From Streptomyces fodineus (lineage in GTDB: Bacteria > Actinomycetota > Actinomycetes > Streptomycetales > Streptomycetaceae), in the NCBI RefSeq assembly GCF_001735805.1, contig NZ_CP017248.1, positions 7,874,001-7,938,000 of the forward strand: a DNA stretch of 64,000 bases, read 5' to 3'. The position numbers and the translations under genes were made by a program. This document shows, piece by piece, positions 56,074-64,000 of the stretch; the first letter of the stretch is position 1, and the number at the start of each line of letters is the position of its first letter. Below the pieces are notes generated by a model. The model made no database searches. It had not been told where the DNA came from and saw only the letters and a list, made by a program, of their open reading frames with translations.

Positions 56074-56500
56074 CGAACACACGCCCGAGCAGTCCGCCGA
56101 GACCAGCGGAGCGCCCGGCACGGACCTCGGCTGGCTGCTGGACGACCTCGTGGCGCGTACGGACCACGTACGCCAGGCCGTGCTGCTGACCGCCGACGGC
56201 CTGCCGCTCAGCAGCTCGGAGGGGATGCGCCGCAAGGACATCGAGCATCTGGCCGCCGTCTGCTCCGGCTTCCACGGCCTGGCCCGCTCGGCGGGGGAGC
56301 GGTTCGCCGCGGGCCAGGTGCGGCAGACCATGGTGATGCTCGACGACGCCTACCTCTTCATCACACCCGCCGGACACGGCAGCCGCCTCGCCGTGCTCAG
56401 CGAGGCCAGTACCGACGTCGGCCAGCTCGCCCACGAAATGGCCCTGCTCGTCCGCCGACTCGGCCGTCACCTGGACGCGGCCGCCCGGACGGCCAGATGA
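56063..56500 (+). CDS. Roadblock/LC7-domain protein (CvnB type)
   Basis: 145 aa, ATG 56063, inside the end of cvnA. Roadblock fold (LGWLLDDLVARTDHVRQAVL, ADGLPLSSSEGM, GSRLAVLSEASTDVGQLAHE). In conservons this protein associates with a small GTPase at the membrane. Eight bases separate it from the next gene. Confidence 0.92.
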   Translation: MPGDEHTPEQSAETSGAPGTDLGWLLDDLVARTDHVRQAVLLTADGLPLSSSEGMRRKDIEHLAAVCSGFHGLARSAGERFAAGQVRQTMVMLDDAYLFITPAGHGSRLAVLSEASTDVGQLAHEMALLVRRLGRHLDAAARTAR

Positions 56501-56507
56501 TCCCCCG

Positions 56508-56888
56508 GTGAGCGACGAGCACTGGTACGAGGACGAGACCGGGCCGATGGTGCGCCCCTACACGGTGACCCGGGGCCGCACCCGGCCCTCGGGCGCGCAC
56601 GCCATCGACCTGATGTCCCGGGTCACCGCCCTGGACGCCGACGCGCCGGGGCCGGACGTGGACCACGCCCGTGCCGCCCTGCTCGACCTGATCCGGCGCG
56701 GCCCGCGCCCCGTCGTGGAGCTGGCCGCGGACGCCGATCTGCCCCTGACCGTCGTCCGCGTCCTGCTCGGCGACCTTGCGGAGGCGGGCCTGATCCGCAT
56801 CGACGAACCCCGCCGCCTCCCGGCCGGCGGCCCGTCCGCCGATCCGGGGTTGCTGCGGGAGATCGTCGCGCGGCTGCGGGAGATCTAG
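56508..56888 (+). CDS. DUF742 protein (CvnC type)
   Basis: 126 aa, GTG 56508. Contains the DUF742 core: MVRPYTVTRGRTRPS near the N-terminus and a winged-helix-like segment (VVELAADADLPLTVVRVLLG DLAEAGLI, in two parts). Third member of the conservon. A Ras-like GTPase (CvnD) would be expected next but is absent; a lipoprotein gene follows instead. Confidence 0.9.
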   Translation: MSDEHWYEDETGPMVRPYTVTRGRTRPSGAHAIDLMSRVTALDADAPGPDVDHARAALLDLIRRGPRPVVELAADADLPLTVVRVLLGDLAEAGLIRIDEPRRLPAGGPSADPGLLREIVARLREI

Positions 56889-56918
56889 TGCAGTGTCACA
56901 GGCGTGTACGAGAGCGCT

Positions 56919-56938
56919 GTTGATCCGAACGCATCAAC
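56919..56938. promoter_or_regulatory. Inverted repeat GTTGAT-N8-ATCAAC
   Basis: GTTGAT (56919-56924) and ATCAAC (56933-56938) around 8 bases, 54 bases upstream of the lipoprotein gene. A possible operator or part of its promoter. Confidence 0.35.
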
Positions 56939-56991
56939 CGCTGTCGGTATCTCACGGAGCAGCACGCCACCCGTACTGCTGAAGGAGAACC

Positions 56992-57606
56992 ATGCGCCTC
57001 CACAAGCTCTCCCTGCTCGCCGTCGCCGCCCTCGCGGGCCTGTCCCTCACCGCCTGCCAGGGCAGCAACAGCAACTCGTCCGGCCGGAACGACTCCTCCG
57101 CACCCAGCTCACCGCCCTCCGCCGCCCAGGGCGCCGCGTCCCAGAGGCGCGACGGCAGCGGCGCGTCCAGCGGCAGGGACACCCCCGCCGCGGCCCGGAC
57201 GGGAAGCGTGATGACGTCCGCGTGCACGACCTCCCACCTCGCGTTCAGCACCTCCGGCGGGATGGCCGAGGGCACCCTCGTCGTCAACCTGAAGAACACC
57301 GGCTCCGCCACCTGCACCCTGAAGGGCTTCCCCGGCGCCGACCTGAAGAGCAAGGACGGCAGCGTCAGCGCCCGGCGGAGCAGGCTCGCCGCGCCGCTGG
57401 TCCGCGTCAAGCCGGGCGGGGAGACCCGCTTCACCCTGCACTACGCGCCGAACCACTCCGGCGGCAGCGGCGAGACCTTCACCGGCCTGATCGTCACCCC
57501 GCCCGGCGAGACCCACTCCCGCACGCTGCCCGTCGGCATCAACGTGCCCGTCTCGGACGGCAGCGGCCCCGCCGTCACCGTCGACCCCGTCGGCACCGGA
57601 AAGTAG
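56992..57606 (+). CDS. DUF4232-type secreted lipoprotein
   Basis: 204 aa, ATG 56992 with GGAG 5 bases upstream. Signal peptide MRLHKLSLLAVAALAGLSL and lipobox LTAC. A Ser/Gly/Ala-rich linker (about 22-75) precedes an immunoglobulin-like DUF4232 domain (ACTTSHLAFSTSGG, LVVNLKNTGSATCTLKGFPG). Function unknown; common in Streptomyces surface proteins. Confidence 0.85.
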   Translation: MRLHKLSLLAVAALAGLSLTACQGSNSNSSGRNDSSAPSSPPSAAQGAASQRRDGSGASSGRDTPAAARTGSVMTSACTTSHLAFSTSGGMAEGTLVVNLKNTGSATCTLKGFPGADLKSKDGSVSARRSRLAAPLVRVKPGGETRFTLHYAPNHSGGSGETFTGLIVTPPGETHSRTLPVGINVPVSDGSGPAVTVDPVGTGK

Positions 57607-57612
57607 CCGGAC

Positions 57613-58164
57613 CTAGAGCTTGGGCCGCCAGGGCACGACCCTGAAGTCACCCGTGCCCTGCTTCACCTTCTCGAACGGCGCGGACGACACGCACGGCGGC
57701 AGGTCCTTGGTGTCCGTGGGGCTGCCGACCCCCGCCCAGCTGTAGCCCAGCCGGTCATGGTGCCCGAGGTCGTGGACCGTGACGCCGACCCGCTTGCCCT
57801 TGGCTCCCGGCAGGTCGGACGCGGTGATCACACCGGAGACGACGGCGACCTGGCCGCCGGTGACCAGGCAGTCCACCTTGGCCTTGGCCCAGGCTCCCCG
57901 GCCGTGAAGGTAATGGCTGAACTCGAAGGTGCCGGTGGCCTTGCGCGGGTCCATCGTGTTCTTCTCCGCCAGATGCGCGTCGAAGGTGAAGGTGATGTCG
58001 TCCCCGGCCGAGCGGTACAGCTTGGCCGTACCGGTCAGCGCGGCGGCCTCCCGCTGGGGGTGCGGGGCCCCGCCCCCGGAGGCCATTGCCGCCCCGGCTG
58101 CCCCGGTGATGATCAGCAGGGCGGTGACGGCAGACGCGGCGGCGATCTTCGTACGGCGCCTCAT
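57613..58164 (-). CDS. Secreted protein of unknown function
   Basis: 183 aa, ATG 58164. Signal peptide MRRRTKIAAASAVTALLIIT followed by an Ala-rich cleavage region (AAMASG). The mature part is beta-rich with two cysteines (VDCLVTGGQ and LPPCVSSAP) that could form a disulphide. No family recognised. It ends 7 bases from the convergent lipoprotein gene. Confidence 0.75.
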   Translation of the reverse strand: MRRRTKIAAASAVTALLIITGAAGAAMASGGGAPHPQREAAALTGTAKLYRSAGDDITFTFDAHLAEKNTMDPRKATGTFEFSHYLHGRGAWAKAKVDCLVTGGQVAVVSGVITASDLPGAKGKRVGVTVHDLGHHDRLGYSWAGVGSPTDTKDLPPCVSSAPFEKVKQGTGDFRVVPWRPKL

Positions 58165-58398
58165 GACGGTCCTTTCCGCAGGTCAAGCGCGTGAACTGAA
58201 CGATCACCACTCTCCCGGCAGGAGCGTTTTCGCACATCGCTCCGCAGACGGCTTTCCCCCTCCGCCATCCGGCGGGGGACCCTGCCGGTGACCTGCGTCT
58301 CAGGGAGGACGGGAACCGGCCACGAGGGCGCGCAACGAATCGCCGCCCGACCCGCACTCCACGCAACAAACCGCGCACAGGCGCGCAACGGCTCCTTC

Positions 58399-58428
58399 TT
58401 GTCCGGCCGAGCCCGCCGACCGTACCTT
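58399..58428 (+). promoter_or_regulatory. Candidate promoter of the amidase-oxidase operon
   Basis: TTGTCC (58399-58404), 18-base spacer, TACCTT (58423-58428), 42 bases before the amidase start. The 306-base gap also contains several GCGCAAC/GCAAC direct repeats near 58330-58390 that could bind a regulator. Confidence 0.45.
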
Positions 58429-58470
58429 CTTAATGACCCCCTAACCCCCTGCGTCCGGTGAGGAACACGC

Positions 58471-59259
58471 ATGCGCACCGCCCTGCTCCAGAGCTCCGGC
58501 CGCCCCGGCTCCGTCGTCGAGAACCTCAAGGTCCTCGACGAGGCCGCGGGCCGTGCCGCCGCCACGGGCGCCGCGCTGCTCGCCGCACCGGAGATGTTCC
58601 TGACCGGATACGCGATCGGCGACGGCATCGCCCGCCTCGCCGAGCCCGCCGACGGCGTCTGTGCCGACGCGATCGCCGAGACCGCCACCCGGCACGGCAT
58701 CGCGATCGCCTACGGCTACCCGGAGCGCGACGGCGAGACGGTCTACAACTCCGCCCAGCTGATCTCCGCCGACGGCACCCGGCTCGCGAACTACCGCAAG
58801 ACCCACCTCTTCGGCTGCTTCGAGCGCGACCACTTCACGCCGGGCGAGCAGCCGGTCGTCCAGGCCGAGCTGAACGGCCTCACCGTCGGCCTGATGATCT
58901 GCTACGACGTCGAGTTCCCGGAGAACGTCCGCGCCCACGCCCTGGCCGGCACCGACCTCCTCGTCGTCCCGACCGCGCAGATGCACCCCTTCCAGTTCGT
59001 CGCCGAGTCCCTCGTGCCGGTGCGCGCCTGGGAGAACCAGATGTACGTCGCGTACGTCAACCGGGTCGGCCAGGAAGGCGAGTTCGAGTTCGTCGGCCTT
59101 TCCGTCCTCGCCGGTCCCGACGGTGTCGCCCGCACCCGCGCCGGACGCGCCGAGCAACTGATCGTCGCCGATGCCGACCCCGCCTTCCTGGCCGCCTCCC
59201 GCGAGGCCAACCCGTACCTGAAGGACCGCCGCCCCGGTCTGTACGGGTCCCTCGGCTGA
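58471..59259 (+). CDS. Nitrilase-superfamily amidase (DavA-like)
   Basis: 262 aa, ATG 58471. Cys-Glu-Lys triad in place: LLAAPEMFLTGY (Glu), NYRKTHLFGCFERDHF (Lys) and GLMICYDVEFPEN (Cys). Length matches aminovaleramidase/guanidinobutyramidase-type C-N hydrolases. It precedes an FAD amine oxidase by 55 bases; an oxidase giving an amide and an amidase hydrolysing it would make a compact amino acid catabolic route. The amide substrate is inferred. Confidence 0.88.
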   Translation: MRTALLQSSGRPGSVVENLKVLDEAAGRAAATGAALLAAPEMFLTGYAIGDGIARLAEPADGVCADAIAETATRHGIAIAYGYPERDGETVYNSAQLISADGTRLANYRKTHLFGCFERDHFTPGEQPVVQAELNGLTVGLMICYDVEFPENVRAHALAGTDLLVVPTAQMHPFQFVAESLVPVRAWENQMYVAYVNRVGQEGEFEFVGLSVLAGPDGVARTRAGRAEQLIVADADPAFLAASREANPYLKDRRPGLYGSLG

Positions 59260-59314
59260 GCCGCCGCACCGAAAGCCTCCCCCTGTTTCGCCACGCGCAA
59301 GGAGTCCGTACCCC

Positions 59315-61012
59315 ATGACGTCCACGGTGCCCAACGCCGTCGAGCACACCGACGAGCAGCAGCCGCCGATCACCATGTTCGGCCCGGACTTCCCCTACGC
59401 CTACGACGACTTCCTCGCCCACCCCGCGGGCCTCGGCCAGATACCCGCGACCGAGCACGGCACCGAGGTCGCCGTCATCGGCGGCGGTCTGTCCGGCATC
59501 GTGGCCGCGTACGAGCTGATGAAGATGGGCCTCAAGCCCGTCGTCTACGAGGCCGACCAGATCGGCGGCCGGCTGCGCACCGTCGGCTTCGAGGGCTGCG
59601 ACGAGTCGCTGACCGCCGAGATGGGCGCGATGCGCTTCCCGCCGTCCTCCACCGCCCTGCAGCACTACATCGACATGGTGGGCCTGGAGACCAGGCCGTT
59701 CCCGAACCCTCTGGCCGAGGCCACGCCCTCGACCGTCGTGGACCTCAAGGGCGAGTCGCACTACGCGGAGACCGTCGACGACCTGCCCCAGGTGTACCGG
59801 GACGTCGCCGAGGCCTGGAACAAGTGCCTCGACGAGGGCGCCGACTTCTCCGACATGAACCGCGCCATGCGCGAGCGGGACGTCCCGCGCATCCGCGAGA
59901 TCTGGGCGAAGCTGGTCGAGAAGCTCGACAACCAGACCTTCTACGGCTTCCTCTGCGACTCCGAGGCCTTCAAGTCCTTCCGGCACCGCGAGATCTTCGG
60001 CCAGGTCGGCTTCGGCACCGGCGGCTGGGACACCGACTTCCCGAACTCCATCCTGGAGATCCTGCGCGTCGTCTACACCGAGGCCGACGACCACCACCGC
60101 GGCATCGTCGGCGGCTCCCAGCAGCTGCCGCTGCGCCTGTGGGAGCGCGAGCCGGAGAAGATCGTGCACTGGCCGTACGGCACCTCGCTGAAGTCCCTGC
60201 ACGTGGACGGCGAGCCCCGCCCGGCCGTGACCCGGCTGCACCGCACCGCGGGCAACCAGATCACGGTGACCGACGCGAACGGCGACATCCGCACCTACAA
60301 GGCGGCGATCTTCACCGCCCAGTCCTGGATGCTGCTGTCCAAGATCGCCTGTGACGACTCGCTGTTCCCGATCGACCACTGGACCGCGATCGAGCGCACC
60401 CACTACATGGAGTCCTCGAAGCTCTTCGTGCCGGTCGACCGGCCGTTCTGGCTGGACAAGGACGAGGAGACCGGCCGGGACGTCATGTCGATGACCCTGA
60501 CCGACCGCATGACCCGCGGCACCTACCTCCTCGACAACGGCCCGGACCAGCCCGCCGTGATCTGCCTGTCGTACACCTGGTGCGACGACAGCCTGAAGTG
60601 GCTGCCGCTGTCCGCGAACGAGCGGATGGAGGTCATGCTGAAGTCGCTCGGCGAGATCTACCCGAAGGTCGACATCAGGAAGCACATCATCGGCAACCCG
60701 GTGACCGTCTCCTGGGAGAACGAGCCCTACTTCATGGGCGCGTTCAAGGCCAACCTGCCCGGCCACTACCGCTACCAGCGCCGCCTGTTCACCCACTTCA
60801 TGCAGGACCGGCTGCCCGAGGACAAGCGGGGCATCTTCCTCGCCGGCGACGACATCTCCTGGACGGCCGGCTGGGCCGAGGGTGCGATCCAGACCGCGCT
60901 GAACGCGGTCTGGGGCGTCATGCACCACTTCGGCGGCGAGACCGACCCGGCCAACCCCGGCCCGGGTGACGTGTACGACGAGATCGCCCCCGTGGAGCTG
61001 CCCGAGGACTGA
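59315..61012 (+). CDS. Flavin amine oxidase / L-amino acid 2-monooxygenase-like (DavB-like)
   Basis: 565 aa, ATG 59315. FAD-binding dinucleotide fold VAVIGGGLSGIVAAYELMKMG (in part), the GGRLRT motif, MGAMRFPPSS and the C-terminal FAD motif FLAGDDISWTAGWAEGAI. No signal peptide, so cytosolic, unlike secreted L-amino acid oxidases. Size and pairing with an amidase resemble lysine or arginine 2-monooxygenase systems that convert the amino acid to an amide. Which amino acid is used is not visible. Confidence 0.85.
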   Translation: MTSTVPNAVEHTDEQQPPITMFGPDFPYAYDDFLAHPAGLGQIPATEHGTEVAVIGGGLSGIVAAYELMKMGLKPVVYEADQIGGRLRTVGFEGCDESLTAEMGAMRFPPSSTALQHYIDMVGLETRPFPNPLAEATPSTVVDLKGESHYAETVDDLPQVYRDVAEAWNKCLDEGADFSDMNRAMRERDVPRIREIWAKLVEKLDNQTFYGFLCDSEAFKSFRHREIFGQVGFGTGGWDTDFPNSILEILRVVYTEADDHHRGIVGGSQQLPLRLWEREPEKIVHWPYGTSLKSLHVDGEPRPAVTRLHRTAGNQITVTDANGDIRTYKAAIFTAQSWMLLSKIACDDSLFPIDHWTAIERTHYMESSKLFVPVDRPFWLDKDEETGRDVMSMTLTDRMTRGTYLLDNGPDQPAVICLSYTWCDDSLKWLPLSANERMEVMLKSLGEIYPKVDIRKHIIGNPVTVSWENEPYFMGAFKANLPGHYRYQRRLFTHFMQDRLPEDKRGIFLAGDDISWTAGWAEGAIQTALNAVWGVMHHFGGETDPANPGPGDVYDEIAPVELPED

Positions 61013-61033
61013 CCAGAACAACGAGCAAGGACC

Positions 61034-61078
61034 AAGGCGCGGGCGGCCGGACTCGGACTCCGGCCGCCCGCGCCTTTT
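61034..61078 (+). terminator. Terminator of the amidase-oxidase operon
   Basis: Perfect 18-bp stem 61034-61051 with 61059-61076 and a 7-base loop, ending in a TTTT run (61075-61078), 22 bases after the oxidase stop. The remaining gap to 61277 shows nothing further. Confidence 0.9.
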
Positions 61079-61277
61079 CAAACAGCGCGTCCCGCGCGGT
61101 GCCTGGCGGCCGGCGTTCACCCGCAGCACGGTCCGGATGGGCTCCGTACGGCCCCGCTCCTCGGCCGGCTGTCGTAGCCGGTCCGTTCGGCGGCGCGCGC
61201 GCCACCGCGGGTGCGTCCGTGCGGACCCTGCAAGGGAGTTCCGCAGACGGCTCGCCCAGCGGCCGGTCCCGGCCAGG

Positions 61278-61964
61278 TCAGTCGTCGAGCGGTGTCAGCA
61301 GCATCCGCCCGGCGAATCCCACCGCCGTGTCCAGCCGTGCGGTGAACTCCTCGGCCATGTCGCCGCAGTGGCGCAGCGCCCACAGGGCACGGGCCGCCAC
61401 CCAGGCCCCGTCGCGGGCCCGCTCCAGGCTCCAGGAGCCCAGCAGATGGGTGAGCGGGTCGGCGATCTGGAGCAGGTCGGGGCCTGGCATCAGATCCTCG
61501 CGGATGCGCTCCTCCAGCGCCACGAGGAGATCGCCCACGCGGTCGAACTCGTCCTCCAGCTCGGCCGGTTCGCAGCCGAGGGTACGGCAGGCGTCCACCA
61601 CGGCGAGCGCCAGATCGTGCCCGATGTGCGCGTTGATGCCCGCCAGCGCGAACTGCAGCGGCCGTACCCCGGGATGGCCGCGCAGCTGGAACAACGGACG
61701 CCAGCAGGCGGGCGGACGGCGGTCCGCGGCCACCGCGTCGACGGCCGCCAGATAGCGCTCGGCGAACCGCACGTCCAGCGCGATCGCCGCCCGTGGATCC
61801 GGGAACTCCCCGGCGTCCAGGTGCCGGTCGATCTCCTCGGTGACGGTGAGGTAGACGCGGTTGAACACGGCGACACCGTCCCGCTCGGGCAGGGCCGCGT
61901 CGAGAGCACGCATCCGGGAGACGACCGCGCCGACGGGAGTGGTGAGGTGTTCCAACTGCGCCAT
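61278..61964 (-). CDS. DUF5995 family protein
   Basis: 228 aa from ATG 61964 (MAQLEHLTTPVGAVVSRMRA), the usual family N-terminus; ATG 62069 gives 35 more residues with no family similarity. Mostly helical; motifs RDGVAVFNRVYLTVTEEI and GINAHIGHDLALAVV resemble heme-oxygenase-like or terpene-synthase-like all-helical proteins but no catalytic set is sure. Function unknown. Divergent from the GH6 gene. Confidence 0.75.
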   Translation of the reverse strand: MAQLEHLTTPVGAVVSRMRALDAALPERDGVAVFNRVYLTVTEEIDRHLDAGEFPDPRAAIALDVRFAERYLAAVDAVAADRRPPACWRPLFQLRGHPGVRPLQFALAGINAHIGHDLALAVVDACRTLGCEPAELEDEFDRVGDLLVALEERIREDLMPGPDLLQIADPLTHLLGSWSLERARDGAWVAARALWALRHCGDMAEEFTARLDTAVGFAGRMLLTPLDD

Positions 61965-62075
61965 GGGGGAAGGGTCCCAGCCCTGGGCCGCAGGGGCGTG
62001 CCGACCGGCCCGGTGCTTCGCCGGAACGGGGGAACGGGCCGCCACGGGGGCGGTCCGGGAGGGGGACATGACACC

Positions 62076-63263
62076 GTGTCAGGCTTACGGGTCCGGCGCC
62101 TCGCGGAGCGCCGTGCCGCGCGCAGGCGTGCCGTGCGGCGCGGGCTGATGGTCGCGGCGGCCTCGGCGGTGACGCTGGTCGGCTCCGTCACCGGGGTGTT
62201 CTCGGCTCTGGGCCCCCCTCACGGCTCCGGGGAGGCCCGGACCGGGGTGACCCGTACACCGGCCCTGGCTCCCATGCCGCGGATACCTGCGCTCGCTCCC
62301 TCGCCCTCGCCGTCGTCGAGAACGCCGGTCACCCACCGGCCGACACCGAGCACACCCTCCCCGACCAGGAGGAAGCAGCCGGCCACCACCGTGTCACCGC
62401 TCCTGTACCGCCACCCCGACTCCCAGGTGCTGGACTGGGTCCGCGCGCATCCCGACGATCCGCGCACCGCCGTCATCGCCTCCCGGATAGCCGGCCGCCC
62501 GACCGCGGTGTGGTTCACCGACCCGGACCCGGACACGATCGCTGCCCGGGTACGCGCGGTCACCACGGGCGCGGCGGTGCGGGGCGCGGTCCCGGTACTC
62601 GTGCCGTACGCCATCCCGGACCGGGACTGCGGCGGCGCCTCCCGGGGCGGCGCGCCCGGCCTCGCGGCCTACGACGCCTGGATCGACGCCTTCGCACGGG
62701 GGCTGGGCTCCGGCGAGGTGATCGTCATCCTGGAGCCGGACTCGATCGCCCAGTCCGGCTGTCTGACGCCGGCCGGCCGCGCGGCCCGGTTCGCCTCGCT
62801 GGCCCGCGCGGGCCGGGTCCTGAAGTCGGCGTACCCGAGGGCACGCGTCTACTTCGACGCCGGTCACTCCGGCTGGAACCCGCCGGGCGAACAGGCCGCC
62901 CTGCTGAGGCAGGCGGGAGCGGCCGGCTCGGACGGTGTGTTCAGCAACGTCTCCAACTTCCGCACCACGGCCGACGAGATCGCCTACGACCGCCGGGTGC
63001 TGGACGCGCTCGGCGGCCCGTCGAGCCTCGGCGCCGTGATCGACACCAGCCGCAACGGCAACGGCGCCCCGCCGGACGGCCAGTGGTGCGACCCGGCCGG
63101 GCGGAGGATCGGCCGGGCCCCGACCCTGGACACCGGCGAGGCCCGGATCGACGCCTACCTGTGGGTCAAGCCGCCGGGGGAGTCCGACGGCTGCCGGGGC
63201 GCCGCCGGCACGTTCACCCCGTCGTACGCCTACGACTTGGCGCGCGGCGACTGGGCGTCGTAG
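62076..63263 (+). CDS. Secreted glycoside hydrolase family 6 (cellulase)
   Basis: 395 aa from GTG 62076, with GGAGGGGG 10 bases upstream. N-terminal signal or anchor (about residues 24-44, LMVAAASAVTLVGSVTGVF) then a long Pro/Ser/Thr linker (about 45-105). GH6 motifs: VPYAIPDRDCGG (conserved Asp), IVILEPDSIAQSGC, and LWVKPPGESDGC. No carbohydrate-binding module is visible. Endoglucanase or cellobiohydrolase type is undetermined. Its 3' end overlaps the convergent permease gene by 34 bases. Confidence 0.9.
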   Translation: MSGLRVRRLAERRAARRRAVRRGLMVAAASAVTLVGSVTGVFSALGPPHGSGEARTGVTRTPALAPMPRIPALAPSPSPSSRTPVTHRPTPSTPSPTRRKQPATTVSPLLYRHPDSQVLDWVRAHPDDPRTAVIASRIAGRPTAVWFTDPDPDTIAARVRAVTTGAAVRGAVPVLVPYAIPDRDCGGASRGGAPGLAAYDAWIDAFARGLGSGEVIVILEPDSIAQSGCLTPAGRAARFASLARAGRVLKSAYPRARVYFDAGHSGWNPPGEQAALLRQAGAAGSDGVFSNVSNFRTTADEIAYDRRVLDALGGPSSLGAVIDTSRNGNGAPPDGQWCDPAGRRIGRAPTLDTGEARIDAYLWVKPPGESDGCRGAAGTFTPSYAYDLARGDWAS

Positions 63264-64000
63264 GCGGACGTGCCCTCGTCCAGCAGTGGCTCCTGTTTCT
63301 TCAGATGGGCCGGGGCGAAGGCGCGCAGCGCGTGGTAGCCGGTGATGACGACCAGCGTGCCGAGGGCGATGCCGCTGAGCGAGAAGTCGCCGGTGAACTT
63401 CATGCTCACGTTGCCGACTCCGATGATGATGCCCGCGGCGGCCGGGACCAGGTTCAGCGGGTTGCGCAGGTCCACCTTGGCGTGCAGCCAGATCTGGGCG
63501 CCGAGCAGGCCGATCATGCCGTAGAGGATCACGGTGATGCCGCCGAGGACACCGCCCGGGATCGCGGCCACGACCGCGCCGAACTTCGGGCAGACGCCGA
63601 AGAGCAGGGCGAAGCCGGCGGCGGCCCAGTAGGCGGCGGTGGAGTAGACCCGGGTCGCGGCCATCACGCCGATGTTCTCGGAGTAGGTGGTGTTCGGCGG
63701 GCCGCCCACCGCGGTCGACAGCATGGACCCGACGCCGTCCGCCGAGATCGCCGTACCGAGCTTGTCGTCCAGCGGGTCTCCGGTCATCTCGCCGACCGCC
63801 TTGACGTGGCCCGCGTTCTCCGCCACCAGGGCGATGACGACCGGCAGCGCGACCAGGATCGCCGACCACTGGAAGGACGGCCCGTGGAAGTGCGGCAGGC
63901 CGATCCAGTCGGCCTTGGAGACGCCGGAGAGGTCCAGGCGCCAGTGGTCGGTGACCTTGCCGCTCGGGCTCATGGAGTGGATCCTGCCGAAGATCCGGTC
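63230..64000 (-). CDS. NCS2 xanthine/uracil permease, 3' part
   Basis: The gene runs off the right edge: the frame is open through 64000 upstream of ATG 63973, so the ATG is internal. 257 or more C-terminal residues are visible with several membrane helices; motifs VALVAENAGHVKAVGEMTG, STAVGGPPNTTYSENIGV, and ILYGMIGLLGAQIWL are NCS2 hallmarks. Transports xanthine, uracil or similar; specificity cannot be set from the fragment. The C-terminal end overlaps the GH6 3' end by 34 bases. Confidence 0.9.
   Translation of the reverse strand, partial: DRIFGRIHSMSPSGKVTDHWRLDLSGVSKADWIGLPHFHGPSFQWSAILVALPVVIALVAENAGHVKAVGEMTGDPLDDKLGTAISADGVGSMLSTAVGGPPNTTYSENIGVMAATRVYSTAAYWAAAGFALLFGVCPKFGAVVAAIPGGVLGGITVILYGMIGLLGAQIWLHAKVDLRNPLNLVPAAAGIIIGVGNVSMKFTGDFSLSGIALGTLVVITGYHALRAFAPAHLKKQEPLLDEGTSAYDAQSPRAKS

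Noticed and set aside
56904..57644. Alternative plus-strand frame overlapping the DUF4232 lipoprotein
   Set aside because: Arg/Pro/Gly-rich composition without domain; the frame at 56992-57606 has a ribosome site, signal peptide and lipobox.

Overview
This 64 kb window is chromosomal DNA from a Streptomyces, very likely part of the conserved core. Evidence: very high GC with third-position G/C bias, frequent GTG (and one TTG) starts, bldD, an sIHF/mihF gene, a conservon-type signalling cluster, and the exact core gene order aroE-aroC-aroK-aroB-(M24 peptidase)-efp-nusB-bldD-pyrR-pyrB-pyrC-carA-carB-pyrD-pyrF-mihF-gmk-rpoZ-coaBC-metK-priA-fmt-rsmB-rpe. I see no tRNA or rRNA gene, insertion sequence, prophage or CRISPR array. 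Layout. 1-9.4 kb: 3' end of rarA, rpsD behind a structured leader, a 1.5 kb non-coding repeat field, an orphan STAND-type ATPase regulator on the minus strand, two small proteins, alaS, ruvX. 9.5-15 kb: mltG and the shikimate genes aroE, aroC, aroK, aroB, the last three translationally coupled. 15-18.4 kb: a Pro-rich P-loop protein, an M24-fold protein that has lost most of its metal ligands, efp, nusB. 18.6-19.2 kb: bldD on the minus strand with a perfect BldD box upstream. 19.4-29.3 kb: a complete pyrimidine operon (pyrR-B-C-membrane protein-carA-carB-D-F) preceded by a textbook PyrR-binding hairpin placed on the pyrR Shine-Dalgarno. 29.6-36 kb: mihF, gmk, rpoZ, coaBC, metK, helicase-less priA. 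36-37.5 kb: a second repeat field, a small HTH gene on the minus strand and two copies of a diverged 75-bp repeat flanking it. 37.5-41.9 kb: fmt, rsmB, rpe and a SorC/DeoR-type sugar-binding regulator. The right-hand third is more accessory: a lipoprotein ribonuclease with its barstar-type inhibitor (42.3-43.1 kb); a GuaB1-type IMPDH/GMP reductase; an amino-acid permease with an Lrp/AsnC regulator; a divergent GntR/UTRA regulator facing a four-gene ABC importer that is translationally coupled to a fused HAD phosphatase-EEP phosphodiesterase (47.1-53.5 kb); a conservon (cvnA-B-C without the GTPase cvnD); two small secreted proteins; a nitrilase-fold amidase plus FAD amino-acid oxidase pair resembling DavA/DavB; a DUF5995 protein; a secreted GH6 cellulase; and the 3' part of an NCS2 xanthine/uracil permease. 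Genes cooperate as follows: pyr genes make UMP de novo, aro genes make chorismate, rpoZ/nusB/efp/rpsD/alaS/fmt/rsmB serve gene expression, and metK/coaBC make SAM and CoA precursors. The most interesting points are the importer with its fused diesterase-monoesterase enzyme, the amino-acid 2-monooxygenase/amidase-like pair, the RNase-barstar pair, the degenerate M24 protein next to efp, the two minisatellite fields lying between convergent genes, and the paired 75-bp dispersed repeat.
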